DNA of 64,000 nt from assembly GCF_900143515.1 (NCBI RefSeq), contig NZ_FSQT01000001.1:1-64000 (forward strand), in the 5' to 3' direction. Numbering within the stretch: position 1 is the first letter of the stretch; the number at the start of each line of letters is the position of its first letter. The notes below the pieces were generated by a model, which saw nothing but the letters and a program-made list of their open reading frames with translations, did not search any database and was not told where the DNA came from. Both the position numbers and the translations under genes were made by a program. Source of the DNA: Micromonospora cremea. GTDB taxonomy: Bacteria > Actinomycetota > Actinomycetes > Mycobacteriales > Micromonosporaceae. Below are positions 1 through 8,397 of this stretch, one piece after another.

Positions 1-805
1 GCATCCACCCGCGCTACATGAGCTGGCCGCTGATCTCCACCGCGATCAAGTTCGGTGGCCCGTCGGTGGCCCTCGCGCTCGACAACCTGGAGCCGAACGC
101 CTGGAAGTCCGACGCGATGAAGGCCGCCGCCGACGCGTGGCACCAGATCGTCAAGGACAAGTACATCCTGGAGGGCTCGCCCGGCCTGGACCACAAGCAG
201 TCGCAGACGGCCTGGTGCCAGGGCAAGGCCGCCTTCATCTCCTGCGGTTCCTGGCTGGAGAGCGAGCAGAAGGACGTCACCCCGGCCGGGTTCAACATGA
301 CCATCGCGCCGACGCCGAGCCTGGGCAGCGGCGACAAGCTGCCGTTCGAGGCGATCCGGGGCACCGCCGGTGAGCCGTTCATGGTGCCGGCCAAGGCCCG
401 CAACGTCGCCGGCGGCTTGGAGTACTTCCGCACGATGCTGTCGAAGAAGGGCGCCCAGGACTTCACCCGGAAGGTCGCCAGCCTCACCGTGGTCGCTGGC
501 GCGACCGAGGGCGTCGAGTTGCCGTACGGGCTGACCAGCGTGGTCAAGGCCCTCGACGCGTCCGGCCAACGGGTTCAACTGGGGTGTACAACAACTACTA
601 CCGCAAGCTGGAGCGCAACCTCGTCGACGCCGCGTGTGGCGAGTTCTTCAGCGGGCGGATCGGCCCGGCGGACTTCCTCGACCAGTGCCAGAAGGGCGCC
701 GACTCGATCGCCCAGGACACCTCGGTCAAGAAGTACAAGCGGGGCTGCGTGACACCCCGGCCGGTGGGGGCGGACCGTCCCCACCGGCCGCACCACGGGA
801 AGTAG
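1..805 (+). pseudogene. NgcE-like sugar-binding lipoprotein, 3' part only, frame-disrupted
   Basis: C-terminal half of the substrate-binding component of an ABC sugar importer; the start lies left of the window. The reading frame from base 3 parallels the intact binding protein at 6930-8381 (shared blocks such as WLE.EQK and DKLP...AIR, and an MLSK.GA stretch). Between about 565 and 584 the frame is lost, with a GGGG run at 581-584, and the matching C-terminus (VYNNYYRKLERNL onward) continues in another frame. A second GGGG run at 741-744 is suspicious: removing one G would give the ending KYKRAA and a stop at 750-752 instead of 803-805. The two permease genes that follow have similar single-base lesions. 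Either this operon copy is decaying or the sequence is poor here. Homology is clear; intactness is not. Confidence 0.75.
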
Positions 806-814
806 GTCCTCATC

Positions 815-1724
815 GTGAGACATGGCAAGTGGCCGCTGATCGTCACCTTCCTGGTGCCGCCGGTGCTGCTGTACGTCGTCTTCGTCGTGTCGCCGTACCT
901 GCAGGCGTTTCCAGATCTCCACCACCGACTGGCTCGGCTACTCGGCCGACGCCAACTCGGTGGGCCTGGCGAACTTCAAGGCCCTGTGGCACGACGGGTA
1001 CGTCTGGAACGCGTTGCAGAACAACGCGGTCCTGCTGGCCCTGGTGCCCGTGCTGACCATCGTGCTCGGGCTCTTCTTCGCCACCATGCTCGCCATGGGC
1101 GGGCGCAAGGGCCGCGCCGGGGTGACCGGGGTACGCGGCGGCGCGCTCTACCGCACGGTGTACTTCTTCCCGCAGGTGCTCTCCGTGGTGATCATCGCGC
1201 TGCTCTGGAAGGAGGTCTACCACCCGAACCAGGGCCTGCTCACCAGCGCCCTGCACGCCCTCGGCCTACCCGCGCCGACCTGGCTCGGCGACCGGCGACC
1301 GCCTTCTGGTGTGTGCTGGCGGTGCATGGTCTGGAGCAACGTCGGTTTCTACGTGGTGCTGTTCGGCGCGGCGATGTCGGCGGTGCCGAAGGAGATCTAC
1401 GAGGCGGTGCTGCTCGACGGCGCGTCCCGGTTCACCACGCTGCGCCGGGTCACGCTGCCGCTGCTCTGGGACACCGTCCAGGTCGCCTGGGTCTACCTGG
1501 CCATCTTCGCCCTGGACGGGTTCATCCTCGTGCAGCTGATGACCAACGGCGGGCCGAACTTCTCCACGGACGTGATCGGCGTACGGATGTACGACACCGC
1601 CTTCGGCAGCGAGACCAAATTCGGCTATGCCTCGGCCATCGGCGTGGTGATGTTCTTCCTGACCCTCTCGGTGGCGGTGCTGTCGCTGCGGGTCGGCCGG
1701 CGCGAACGGATCGAGTTCTCGTGA
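815..1724 (+). pseudogene. NgcF-like sugar ABC permease, frame-disrupted
   Basis: First membrane permease of the degraded sugar importer. It begins at a GTG ten bases after the preceding stop (RHGKWPLIVTFLVPP, almost the same opening as the intact paralogue at 8398). The frame breaks at the TTT of 908-910: one T fewer would read LQAFQIS as in the paralogue. After this the main frame runs to 1724. Inside it, codons from about 1291 to 1325 are out of register; a missing C near 1291 and an extra C at 1325 would restore a stretch reading LGDPATAFWCVLAVMVWSN. The EAA loop (EIYEAVLLDGASRFTTLRRV) for docking the ATPase is intact. Expected length after repair is about 300 residues, normal for a MalF/LacF-type permease. 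Confidence 0.75.
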
Positions 1725-2625
1725 CCACACTGGACAAGCCCGCCCCCGCCGCCACCTCACCGACGCCGGTCGCCGGTCGGGACCGCCCCCTGCGCCGGGA
1801 ACTCGGCGTGGCCAACGTCTTCTCGCACGGTTTCCTGCTGCTCTGGGGCCTGCTCACCGTTCTGCCGCTGCTGTGGATGTTCATCAGCTCGTTCAAGACC
1901 AACGGCGAGATCCTGGCCGACCCGTGGGGGCTGCCCGGGGCGCTGCACTGGGACAACTGGGAGCGGGCCTGGACCGGCGCGCACATCGGCGGTACTTCCT
2001 CAACAGCATGGTCGTGGTGGCCGGCTCGGTCAGCCTCACCATGCTGATGGGATCCACCGCCGCCTACGTCTTCGCCCGGTACGAGTTCCGCGGCCGGCAG
2101 TTCGCCTACTACCTCTTCGTCGGCGGCCTGATGTTCCCGGTGTTCCTCGCCCTGGTGCCGCTCTTCTTCGTGGTCCGCAACGCCGGCCTCTTCGGCACCT
2201 GGACCGGGTTGATCCTGGTGTACTCGGCCTACTCGCTGCCATTCACGGTGTTCTTCCTGACCGCGTTCTTCCGGACCCTGCCGACCTCGGTGGCCGAGGC
2301 CGCGATGGTCGACGGCTGCGGTCACTTCCGGCTGTTCTTTCGGGTGATGCTGCCGATGGCGCGTCCGGGACTGATCAGTGTGGCGATCTTCAACTTCCTC
2401 AGCCACTGGAACCAGTTCCTGTTACCGCAGGTGTTGATGCAGGGCGACGAGTCCAAGTGGGTGCTCGCCCAGGGGCTGTTCGCCCTCTCGGTCAGCCAGG
2501 GCTACGCCGGCGACTACGCCCGGCTCTTCGCCGGGCTGAGCATCGCCGTGCTGCCGGTGCTGGCCGTGTACGTGGGCTTCCAGCGGCAGGTGCAGACCGG
2601 GCTGACCGCGGGCCAGCTCAAGTAG
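1721..2625 (+). pseudogene. NgcG-like sugar ABC permease, frame-disrupted
   Basis: Second membrane permease of the degraded importer, starting at a GTG that overlaps the previous stop (GTGA). It reads normally through transmembrane segment 1 and the SSFKTNGEILADPWGLP loop, then shifts frame near 1988-1993, where one missing C would give AHIGRYFLNSMVVVAG as in the intact paralogue at 9306. The rest (to QVQTGLTAGQLK) is in frame to a TAG at 2623-2625 and contains the EAA loop SVAEAAMVDGCGHFRLFFRV. No ATPase gene is nearby; NgcEFG systems generally share the MsiK ATPase encoded elsewhere. The single lesion makes a sequencing error at least as likely as a true pseudogene. Confidence 0.75.
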
Positions 2626-2646
2626 GTCGCGCCGTTCTGGTCCGGC

Positions 2647-2676
2647 TTGACCGGTAGGAAATCTCCTACCTATTGT
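2647..2676 (+). promoter_or_regulatory. Promoter with a perfect palindrome filling the -35/-10 spacer
   Basis: A -35 like TTGACC (2647-2652) and a -10 like TATTGT (2671-2676) are 18 bp apart. Those 18 bp (2653-2670) are exactly a perfect inverted repeat with 7-bp arms GGTAGGA and TCCTACC around AATC. A regulator bound there would exclude RNA polymerase. The natural candidate is the ArsR-family protein of the operon (3054-3374). The ATG at 2684 is 7 bases after the -10 and has no ribosome binding site, so the message is probably leaderless. Binding by this ArsR is inferred from position and symmetry. Confidence 0.7.
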
Positions 2677-2683
2677 GGTCGGC

Positions 2684-3061
2684 ATGACCGTGACCCACGT
2701 GCAACTCGTCTCCGTACCGGTCGCCGACCAGGACCGGGCCCGCGACTTCTACGTCGACGTTCTCGGGTTCGACCTGATCTGGGACAACCCGATGGGCCCC
2801 GACGGCGGGCGCTGGGTGCAGGTCGCGCCCCCCGGCGCCGCCACCGCCCTCACCCTGGTCACCTGGTTCCCGACCATGGCGCCCGGGTCGCTCAAGGGCC
2901 TGGTGCTGGAGACCGACGACCTGGACGCGGACGTCGCCCGACTCCGGGAACGAGGGGTGGACTTCGCCGACGGGGGCATCCGGTCCGCCCCCTGGGGCCG
3001 GTACGCCACCTTCGACGACCCGGACGGCAACGGCATCGTCCTCCAGGCGACCCGTGTCTGA
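2684..3061 (+). CDS. VOC-family (glyoxalase / extradiol dioxygenase fold) protein
   Basis: A single VOC domain of 125 residues (VQLVSVPVADQDRARDFYVDVLGFDL at the front, WGRYATFDDPDGNGIVLQ at the end), the size of one or two beta-alpha-beta-beta-beta modules found in glyoxalase I, fosfomycin/bleomycin resistance proteins and related enzymes. The substrate cannot be told from sequence. ATG 2684 is preferred over the in-frame GTG at 2675 because the -10 hexamer overlaps that GTG. It is the first gene of a three-gene operon in which each start overlaps the previous stop, together with an ArsR repressor and an SRPBCC protein. VOC plus ArsR plus SRPBCC is a recurrent small stress or detoxification unit in actinobacteria. 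Confidence 0.85.
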   Translation: MTVTHVQLVSVPVADQDRARDFYVDVLGFDLIWDNPMGPDGGRWVQVAPPGAATALTLVTWFPTMAPGSLKGLVLETDDLDADVARLRERGVDFADGGIRSAPWGRYATFDDPDGNGIVLQATRV

Positions 3062-3374
3062 GTCGGACGTCTTCGCGGCGCTGGCTAACCCGACCCGCCG
3101 CGAGCTGCTGCGGCTACTGCGCGACGGCGGCCAGCAGCCGGTGCAGCGACTCGCGGACCACTTCGACATGCGTCGGCCGAGCCTGTCCGAGCACCTCAAG
3201 GTGCTCAAGGAGGCCGGCCTCGTGGTCGAGCGGCCGGTCGGCCGGCAGCGGCTGTACGCACTGCGGCCGGAGCCGTTGCGCGAGGTCGCCGACTGGCTCA
3301 GCCCGTACGAGGCGTACTGGCGCGGTCGACTCGGTGCGCTGCGCGACGTCCTGGACGAGCTCGACGATGAGTGA
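3054..3374 (+). CDS. ArsR/SmtB-family winged-helix repressor
   Basis: A 106-residue winged-helix regulator: DVFAALANPTRRELLRLL is the classical ArsR opening, followed by the recognition helix region RRPSLSEHLKVLKEAGLV and the wing VGRQRLYALRP. I see no CxC-type metal site, which fits the non-metal subgroup usually linked to SRPBCC (AHSA1-like) genes. The GTG start overlaps the end of the VOC gene by 8 bases and its stop overlaps the next ATG, so translation is coupled. It probably represses its own operon through the palindrome at 2653-2670. Confidence 0.9.
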   Translation: MSESDVFAALANPTRRELLRLLRDGGQQPVQRLADHFDMRRPSLSEHLKVLKEAGLVVERPVGRQRLYALRPEPLREVADWLSPYEAYWRGRLGALRDVLDELDDE

Positions 3375-3795
3375 GCGCGGCACCATCCGGGTGGATCAGT
3401 TCCTGCCCCACCCGCCAGCAAAGGTCTGGCGGGCGCTGACCGATCCTGATCTCATCGCGCGCTGGCTGATGCAGACCGACTTCGTGCCGGTCGTCGGCCA
3501 CCGGTTCACCTTCCGCACCGACCCGCGCCCCGGATTCGACGGCATCGTGCGCTGCGAGGTGCTCGACCTGGACCCGCAACGCCTGCTGCGCTGGTCCTGG
3601 CGGGGCGGATCGCTGGACACGGTGGTGACCTGGACCCTCGCCGCCGAGGGCCGGGGCACCCGGCTCTTCCTGGAACACTCCGGCTTCGACCCGGACGACC
3701 CGCTCCAACAGCGCACCTATGCCCTGCTCGACGGCGGCTGGCGCTCGCACGTCTGGCGCCGCCTGACCAGGGTCCTCGGCGCCATCGAGTCCTAG
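3367..3795 (+). CDS. SRPBCC / AHSA1-like protein
   Basis: A 142-residue START-like (Bet v 1 fold) protein with the features of the activator-of-Hsp90-ATPase-homology group: IRVDQFLPHPPAKVWRALTDPDLIARWL at the N-terminus and the TRLFLEHSGFDPDD strand before the C-terminal helix. These proteins enclose a hydrophobic cavity and bind unknown small ligands. The ATG overlaps the ArsR stop, so it is the third gene of the operon. A direct role of the stand-alone bacterial form in Hsp90 activation is not established; a ligand-binding or detoxification role with the VOC enzyme is an inference. Confidence 0.85.
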   Translation: MSERGTIRVDQFLPHPPAKVWRALTDPDLIARWLMQTDFVPVVGHRFTFRTDPRPGFDGIVRCEVLDLDPQRLLRWSWRGGSLDTVVTWTLAAEGRGTRLFLEHSGFDPDDPLQQRTYALLDGGWRSHVWRRLTRVLGAIES

Positions 3796-3846
3796 CGCAC
3801 CGCGCCTTCGCGCCGCGCGCTGCCACGGCGTCGCGTCTTGCAACCC

Positions 3847-3924
3847 CATGATCGTGCTCGATCCTGGAAAGAGTCCCCTCCTTGCGGCGGGAGGGGCATA
3901 CATCCTGGTTCGAGCGCGATCATG
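3847..3924. terminator. Nested inverted repeat between convergent genes
   Basis: Outer arms of 21 bases at 3847-3867 and 3904-3924 pair with three mismatches (CATGATCG...CTCGA against TCGAG...CGATCATG). Inside lies a perfect 7-bp hairpin, CCCCTCC (3875-3881) with GGAGGGG (3890-3896). It sits between a plus-strand operon ending at 3795 and a minus-strand gene ending at 4000, so a bidirectional terminator is the simplest reading. No U-tract follows, as is common in actinobacteria. Confidence 0.55.
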
Positions 3925-3999
3925 CGCGGCGCCAGCGGCGCCTCGCGGCGGCGGGTGCCGCGGCGGGGCGCGGTGAAGGGGGCGCGGTGAAGGGCGGGG

Positions 4000-4989
4000 T
4001 CAGGGCGTGGTGGGGAAGAGGCGGGCGTGCAGGGCCGTCGGGTCGGTGACCTCGGGCAGTTCGCGGGCGGCGAGCCAGGCCGCGGCGGCGGCCCCGTCGC
4101 CGGCGGTACGCAGCGGCGCGGCCGGCCAGTGCCGGCCGACCTCGGCCCGGACGGCGGCGGCCAGCGGGGTGTCCCCGGTGAGCAGCCCGCCGCCGAGCAC
4201 GACCGGTGTGACCGCCCCGGCCGGGCGGATCCGGCCCACGCTGTCGACCAGGTGCGCGGCGGCCTCGGCGACCAGCGCGGTGGCGACCGGTTCGCCGTCG
4301 GCAGCGGCGGTGACGACCAGCGGCGCCAGCCGGGCCAGCTCGATCGGGGGGCGGCGGGTCACCGTCTGGATCGTGGCGTCCACGGTGTCCCGTGGGCGGG
4401 CGGCGATCTCGGCGCTGCCCATCAGTTCGGTGAGCACCGCCGTGGCCAGCGCACCGGGGGTGCGGCCGGCGTCCAGGTCGGCGAGCAGCCGGCGGACCGA
4501 CTCGCGGCCCAGCCAGAAGCCGGACCCGGCGTCGCCGAGCAGCCAGCCGTGTCCGTCGGCGACCCGGTCCAGCCGCAGGTCGCGGACCTGCGCCGTGATC
4601 GCCCCGGTGCCGGCGATGAGCACCGTGCCGTCCGGGGCGGCGGTGCCGGAGGCGTAGGCCACCAGGGCGTCGCCGTGCACGGCGTACGGGCAGCGCAGCC
4701 CGGCGTCCCGCCAGGCCCGGTCGAAGGCGGCCCGGCCGGCCGGGTCGGCGAGCAGCCGGGCCGCCCCGGCCAGCCCGATGGTGCCGGCCGCCACCCGGGT
4801 CGGGTCGACGTTGGCGAGCGCACCGCGCAGGGCCCTCAGCAGTTCTGCGGCGGCCCGTTCGGCGCCGTGGCTGGTGGGGTTGCCACCGCCGGCACGGCCG
4901 GTGCCGAGGCGCTCGCCGGTGAGGGTCAGGGCGGTCGCCCGGGTGGACGTACCCCCGACGTCGAGACCAACCACGACGGTGTCGGACAT
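4000..4989 (-). CDS. BadF/BadG/BcrA/BcrD-type kinase, probable N-acetylglucosamine kinase
   Basis: A 329-residue ASKHA-fold kinase. VVVGLDVGGTSTRATAL at the front is the phosphate-1 loop, VLIAGTGAITAQV the phosphate-2 region, and GDAGSGFWLGRESVRRLL is diagnostic of the GlcNAc kinase branch of the BadF/BcrA family. It lacks the ROK zinc motif. Start: ATG 4989 lies 8 bases after AAGGAGG; the upstream GTG at 4995 is too close to that site. It is transcribed divergently from an RpiR regulator whose operon contains a SIS protein and an NgcEFG importer for GlcNAc-type sugars, so phosphorylation of imported amino sugar in the cytoplasm fits. Exact substrate is inferred. Confidence 0.8.
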   Translation of the reverse strand: MSDTVVVGLDVGGTSTRATALTLTGERLGTGRAGGGNPTSHGAERAAAELLRALRGALANVDPTRVAAGTIGLAGAARLLADPAGRAAFDRAWRDAGLRCPYAVHGDALVAYASGTAAPDGTVLIAGTGAITAQVRDLRLDRVADGHGWLLGDAGSGFWLGRESVRRLLADLDAGRTPGALATAVLTELMGSAEIAARPRDTVDATIQTVTRRPPIELARLAPLVVTAAADGEPVATALVAEAAAHLVDSVGRIRPAGAVTPVVLGGGLLTGDTPLAAAVRAEVGRHWPAAPLRTAGDGAAAAAWLAARELPEVTDPTALHARLFPTTP

Positions 4990-5194
4990 CGGCACGGCCT
5001 CCTTGCGCTGCGCGGCGATCGGGCCTGTTCATGCTGGGCGGCGCCGTCGCGCGGAGCAAGATGTGGCCGGCGCGGCGGGCTGTGCGCCAGGTAACAGTTT
5101 GAAAACTTCGCCCACAGTCTTGACATGGAGGGGCGTTCAGTAAGAAATTTTACCACTAACAGTTAACAAGCTTTTCGGAAAGGTCAGGCGTCGC
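4990..5194. promoter_or_regulatory. Divergent promoter region with several short palindromes
   Basis: This AT-richer gap separates the sugar kinase (minus) from the RpiR regulator (plus). It holds TTGACA at 5120-5125 with AGAAAT 17 bp downstream (5143-5148) as a plus-strand promoter candidate. Three symmetric elements are visible: AGTTT-GA-AAACT (5096-5107), an imperfect GTAAGAAATTTTAC (5140-5153) overlapping the -10, and TAAC-A-GTTA (5157-5165). They are candidate sites for the RpiR protein. A ribosome site GGAAAGG precedes the ATG at 5195. Confidence 0.5.
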
Positions 5195-6157
5195 ATGGTT
5201 GATCACGAGGTGGACACCTCCGCGGGGACCGCGGTGGTCGACGCCGACGCGTTCGACCGGCGGGGCGCGCTCGGGTCCGCCTCCGACGGGGTGCTGGCCC
5301 GGGTCCGCAACGGGCTCGGTGAGCTGACCGGTGCGCTGCGCCGGGTCGCCGAGCACGTGCTGAGCGACCCGGAGGCCGCCGCCCGATCCACCATAGTGGA
5401 GCTGGCCGAGCGCAGCGGGACGTCCCCGGCGACCATCACCCGTTTCTGCCGGGCGATGGGCTTCGAGGGCTACGCCGACCTGCGGCTGGGCATCGCCTCC
5501 GAGACCGGCCGGGCACGCTCGGCCGGCTGGACCGTCGACATCGGTCGGGAGATCCAGCCCAGCGACCCGCTGGCCCGGGTGCTCGACCAGATCATGGCCG
5601 CCGACACCCGGGCCATGCACGACACCGCCGCGCTGCTCGACCTCGCCGAGGTGGAGCGGGCCGCGGTGGCGATCGCCGGTGCCAGCAGGGTGAACATCTT
5701 CGGCGCCAGCGGCAGCGCGCTGGTCGGCGAGGAGATGCAGTTCAGCCTGCACCGCATCGGGGTGGCCGCGTGGGCCTGGAACGACGTGCACGAGGGGCTG
5801 GCCAGCGCCGCGCTGCTGCGTACCGGAGACGTGGCGCTGGGCATCTCGCACACCGGCCAGACCCGGGAGACGATCGAGATGCTCGCCGAGGCGGGCAGCC
5901 GGGGCGCCACCACGATCGCCCTCACCGGCTTCCCCCGCTCACCTTTGGCCGAGCTGGCCGACATCGTGCTGCTCACCGCCAGCCAGGCGACCACCTTCCG
6001 GCCGGACGCGCTCTCTGCCCGCCACCCCCAGCTGGTGGTGCTCGACCTGCTCTACATCGCCGTCGCCCAGCGCACCCACGACCGCGCCCACGCGGCCTTC
6101 CGGCGTACCGCGCAGGCCGTCGACGGGCACAAGGCCGCGAAGGGAGCCCTCGCATGA
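5195..6157 (+). CDS. MurR/RpiR-family transcriptional regulator
   Basis: A 320-residue regulator with an N-terminal RpiR helix-turn-helix (STIVELAERSGTSPATITRFCRAMGFEGYADLRL, residues about 65-100) and a C-terminal SIS sugar-phosphate-binding domain (VNIFGASGSALVGEEM; GISHTGQTRETIEMLAEA). RpiR proteins sense phosphosugars through the SIS domain and control catabolic genes. The next gene, also a SIS protein, overlaps by ATGA, and the NgcEFG genes follow, so it probably controls this amino-sugar operon and the divergent kinase. Whether it activates or represses cannot be told. Confidence 0.9.
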   Translation: MVDHEVDTSAGTAVVDADAFDRRGALGSASDGVLARVRNGLGELTGALRRVAEHVLSDPEAAARSTIVELAERSGTSPATITRFCRAMGFEGYADLRLGIASETGRARSAGWTVDIGREIQPSDPLARVLDQIMAADTRAMHDTAALLDLAEVERAAVAIAGASRVNIFGASGSALVGEEMQFSLHRIGVAAWAWNDVHEGLASAALLRTGDVALGISHTGQTRETIEMLAEAGSRGATTIALTGFPRSPLAELADIVLLTASQATTFRPDALSARHPQLVVLDLLYIAVAQRTHDRAHAAFRRTAQAVDGHKAAKGALA

Positions 6158-6903
6158 TCAGCGCCCAGGGGTACGCGGACGCGGTCCGCCCGGTGCTCGA
6201 CCGGCTGCTCGACACCGAGGCCGACGGCATCACCCGGGCCGCCGACCTGATCGCCGGGAGCCTGCGCGCCGGCGGTGTGCTCCAGGCGTTCGGCGCCGGG
6301 CACTCCGAGGCGTTCGCCGCCGAACTGGTCGCCCGGGCCGGCGGGTTGGTCCCCACCAACCGGCTTTCGGTGCGTGACCTGGTGGTGCACGGCGACGCCC
6401 CGCCGGACGTGCTCGCCGACCCCAAGCTGGAACGCGACCCCTCCATCGCCCACCAGATCTACGCGCTCGCGGCGCCCCAGCCGCGCGACGTGTTCGTGGT
6501 GGCGTCCCAATCCGGCATCAACGGCTCGGTGGTCGAGCTGGCGGCGCTGGTCACCGAGCGCGGTCATCCGTTGATCGCGGTCACCTCGGTCGAGCACACT
6601 GCACGGGTCGCCCCGCGGCACCCGTCCGGTCGACGGCTCGCCGACCTCGCCGACGTCGTGCTGGACAACGGCGCGCCGTACGGTGATGCACTGCTGCCGC
6701 TCGAGGGCGGCGGCGCGGTCTGTGCGGTCTCCTCGGTCACCACTGCGCTGCTGGCGCAGCTGCTGACCGCGGAGGTCGTACGACGGTTCCATCAGGCCGG
6801 AGAGGTGCCCCCTATCTACCTCTCGGCCAACGTCCCCGGCGGGGACGAGCACAACATCGCCCTCGAGTCGCGGTACGCCGGGCGTCTCCGGCGCACCGCC
6901 TGA
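6154..6903 (+). CDS. SIS-domain phosphosugar protein (UPF0309-like)
   Basis: A 249-residue single SIS-domain protein (VLQAFGAGHSEAFAAELVARAGGL; VFVVASQSGINGSVVELA), resembling the UPF0309 group of sugar isomerase/etherase-fold proteins. Related SIS enzymes isomerise or deaminate phosphosugars or cleave MurNAc-6-phosphate, but I do not see enough to assign it as MurQ. It is translationally coupled to the RpiR gene and lies 26 bases before ngcE, so it likely acts on the phosphorylated form of the sugar imported by NgcEFG. Confidence 0.8.
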   Translation: MISAQGYADAVRPVLDRLLDTEADGITRAADLIAGSLRAGGVLQAFGAGHSEAFAAELVARAGGLVPTNRLSVRDLVVHGDAPPDVLADPKLERDPSIAHQIYALAAPQPRDVFVVASQSGINGSVVELAALVTERGHPLIAVTSVEHTARVAPRHPSGRRLADLADVVLDNGAPYGDALLPLEGGGAVCAVSSVTTALLAQLLTAEVVRRFHQAGEVPPIYLSANVPGGDEHNIALESRYAGRLRRTA

Positions 6904-6929
6904 CCCGAATTCCACAAGGAGAGACGACG

Positions 6930-8381
6930 ATGTCGATTACCCCCGAGCACCCGGCCGAACTCGACCGCCGCACGGTGCTGCGTCGCGCCGCCGCCGTGGG
7001 CATGCTCGCCACGCCGGCCATCGGCCTGCTCAGCGCCTGCGCCACCAGCAGCGGTGACGAGAAGAACGAGCAGGTCTCCGGCGGCACGAAGAGCGCGGCC
7101 AACCCGCTGGGCGCCAAGGAGGACGCCCCGATCGAGGTGGTCATCTTCAACGGCGGTTACGGCGAGAAGTACGCCACCGACGTGCACGAGCCGCTCTACA
7201 AGAAGGCGTTCCCCAAGTCCGAGGTGAAGCACCAGGCGACCCAGGCGGTCTCCACGGTGCTGCAGCCGCGGTTCGCCGGCGGCAACCCGCCGGAGTTCGT
7301 CAACAACTCGGGCGAGAAGTTCCTCGACTTCGGTGCGCTCGTCAACGACGGCCAGCTGCAGGACCTCACCGAGCTGTGGGACGCGCCTTCGGTCGACGAC
7401 CCGAGCAAGAAGGTCCGCGACACCGTCATCCCGGGCGTTGTCGAGCAGGGCATGTTCAACACCGCCGACGGGGGGCGCAAGCCGTTCGTCCTGTACTACG
7501 TCTCGACGGTCTACGGGATCTGGTACTCGGGCAAGCTCTTCAAGGACAACGGTTGGACCGCGCCCACCAACTGGGAGCAGTTCAAGGCGCTCTGCGAGCA
7601 GATCAAGGCCAAGGGCATCACCCCGTACGGCTACGCCGGGGCGAACGCGGCCTACTACCAGTGGAACGTGATCCTCACCCAGGCCGCGAAGATCGGCGGC
7701 ACCGACGTTCTGAAGAACATCGACAACCTGGAGGACGGCGCCTGGAAGCAGGACGCTGTCAAGCAGGCCGCGGAGGCGTGGGCCGAGATCGGCGCGAAGT
7801 ACTCGGACAAGAGCTTCGAGGGGCTCAAGCACACCGACGTGCAGCTGCGGCAGAACCAGGGCAAGGTCGCCTTCTACCCGTCCGGCGACTGGCTGGAGAA
7901 CGAGCAGAAGAAGGACACGCCGGCGGGCTTCACCTACCAGCTCATGCCGGTGCCCAGCCTCACGGCGTCGGACAAGCTGCCGGCGGCCGCTATCCGGGCG
8001 GCCGGTGGCGAGGGATACTTCGTCTCGTCCAAGAGCAAGAACCCGCGTGGTGGCATGGAGTACATGCGCCAGATGCTCTCCAAGGCGGGCGCCCGGGGCT
8101 TCACCGAGACCGTCGGTGCGGCCACGGTCGTGCCGGCCGGCAGCGAGGGCTTCCAGTTCCCGCCGGGTGTGGCCAGCGCTCAGGCCGCGCTGAAGGCAGC
8201 CGGCAAGGACGTGTTCAACATGCTCTTCGACAACTGGTACAAGGAGCTCGACACGGAGGCGCGGACCGCCACCAACGAGCTGATGTTCGGTCGGATCAAG
8301 GCGGACGCGTTCGTGGAGCGGATCCAGAAGCGCGCCGACGCGATCAAGAAGGATTCCTCCGTCACCAAGTTCAAGCGCTGA
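6930..8381 (+). CDS. ngcE: N-acetylglucosamine/chitobiose-type ABC importer, binding lipoprotein
   Basis: A 483-residue extracytoplasmic sugar-binding lipoprotein. The N-terminus has a twin-arginine pattern (DRRTVLRR, residues 12-19) and a lipobox LSAC with Cys37, so export as a folded lipoprotein by Tat is likely. The body (EVVIFNGGYGEKYATDVHEP; FVLYYVSTVYGIWYSGKLF) matches the NgcE family known in Streptomyces for uptake of GlcNAc and N,N'-diacetylchitobiose. A strong AAGGAGAG site precedes the ATG. Two permeases follow, with no ATPase gene, as usual for systems that borrow MsiK. The upstream RpiR, SIS and kinase genes support an amino-sugar substrate. A damaged paralogue lies at 1-805. Confidence 0.85.
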   Translation: MSITPEHPAELDRRTVLRRAAAVGMLATPAIGLLSACATSSGDEKNEQVSGGTKSAANPLGAKEDAPIEVVIFNGGYGEKYATDVHEPLYKKAFPKSEVKHQATQAVSTVLQPRFAGGNPPEFVNNSGEKFLDFGALVNDGQLQDLTELWDAPSVDDPSKKVRDTVIPGVVEQGMFNTADGGRKPFVLYYVSTVYGIWYSGKLFKDNGWTAPTNWEQFKALCEQIKAKGITPYGYAGANAAYYQWNVILTQAAKIGGTDVLKNIDNLEDGAWKQDAVKQAAEAWAEIGAKYSDKSFEGLKHTDVQLRQNQGKVAFYPSGDWLENEQKKDTPAGFTYQLMPVPSLTASDKLPAAAIRAAGGEGYFVSSKSKNPRGGMEYMRQMLSKAGARGFTETVGAATVVPAGSEGFQFPPGVASAQAALKAAGKDVFNMLFDNWYKELDTEARTATNELMFGRIKADAFVERIQKRADAIKKDSSVTKFKR

Positions 8382-8397
8382 TCGGAGCGTAGGGGTC

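Noticed and set aside
560..1995. Programmed ribosomal frameshifting in the left sugar operon
   Set aside because: Shifts occur at several unrelated sites in three genes, both as +1 and -1 and as a compensating pair, without a slippery heptamer and pseudoknot; indels are a better explanation.
4990..4995. Upstream GTG as start of the sugar kinase
   Set aside because: It is only two bases from the AAGGAGG site; the ATG at 4989 has correct spacing.
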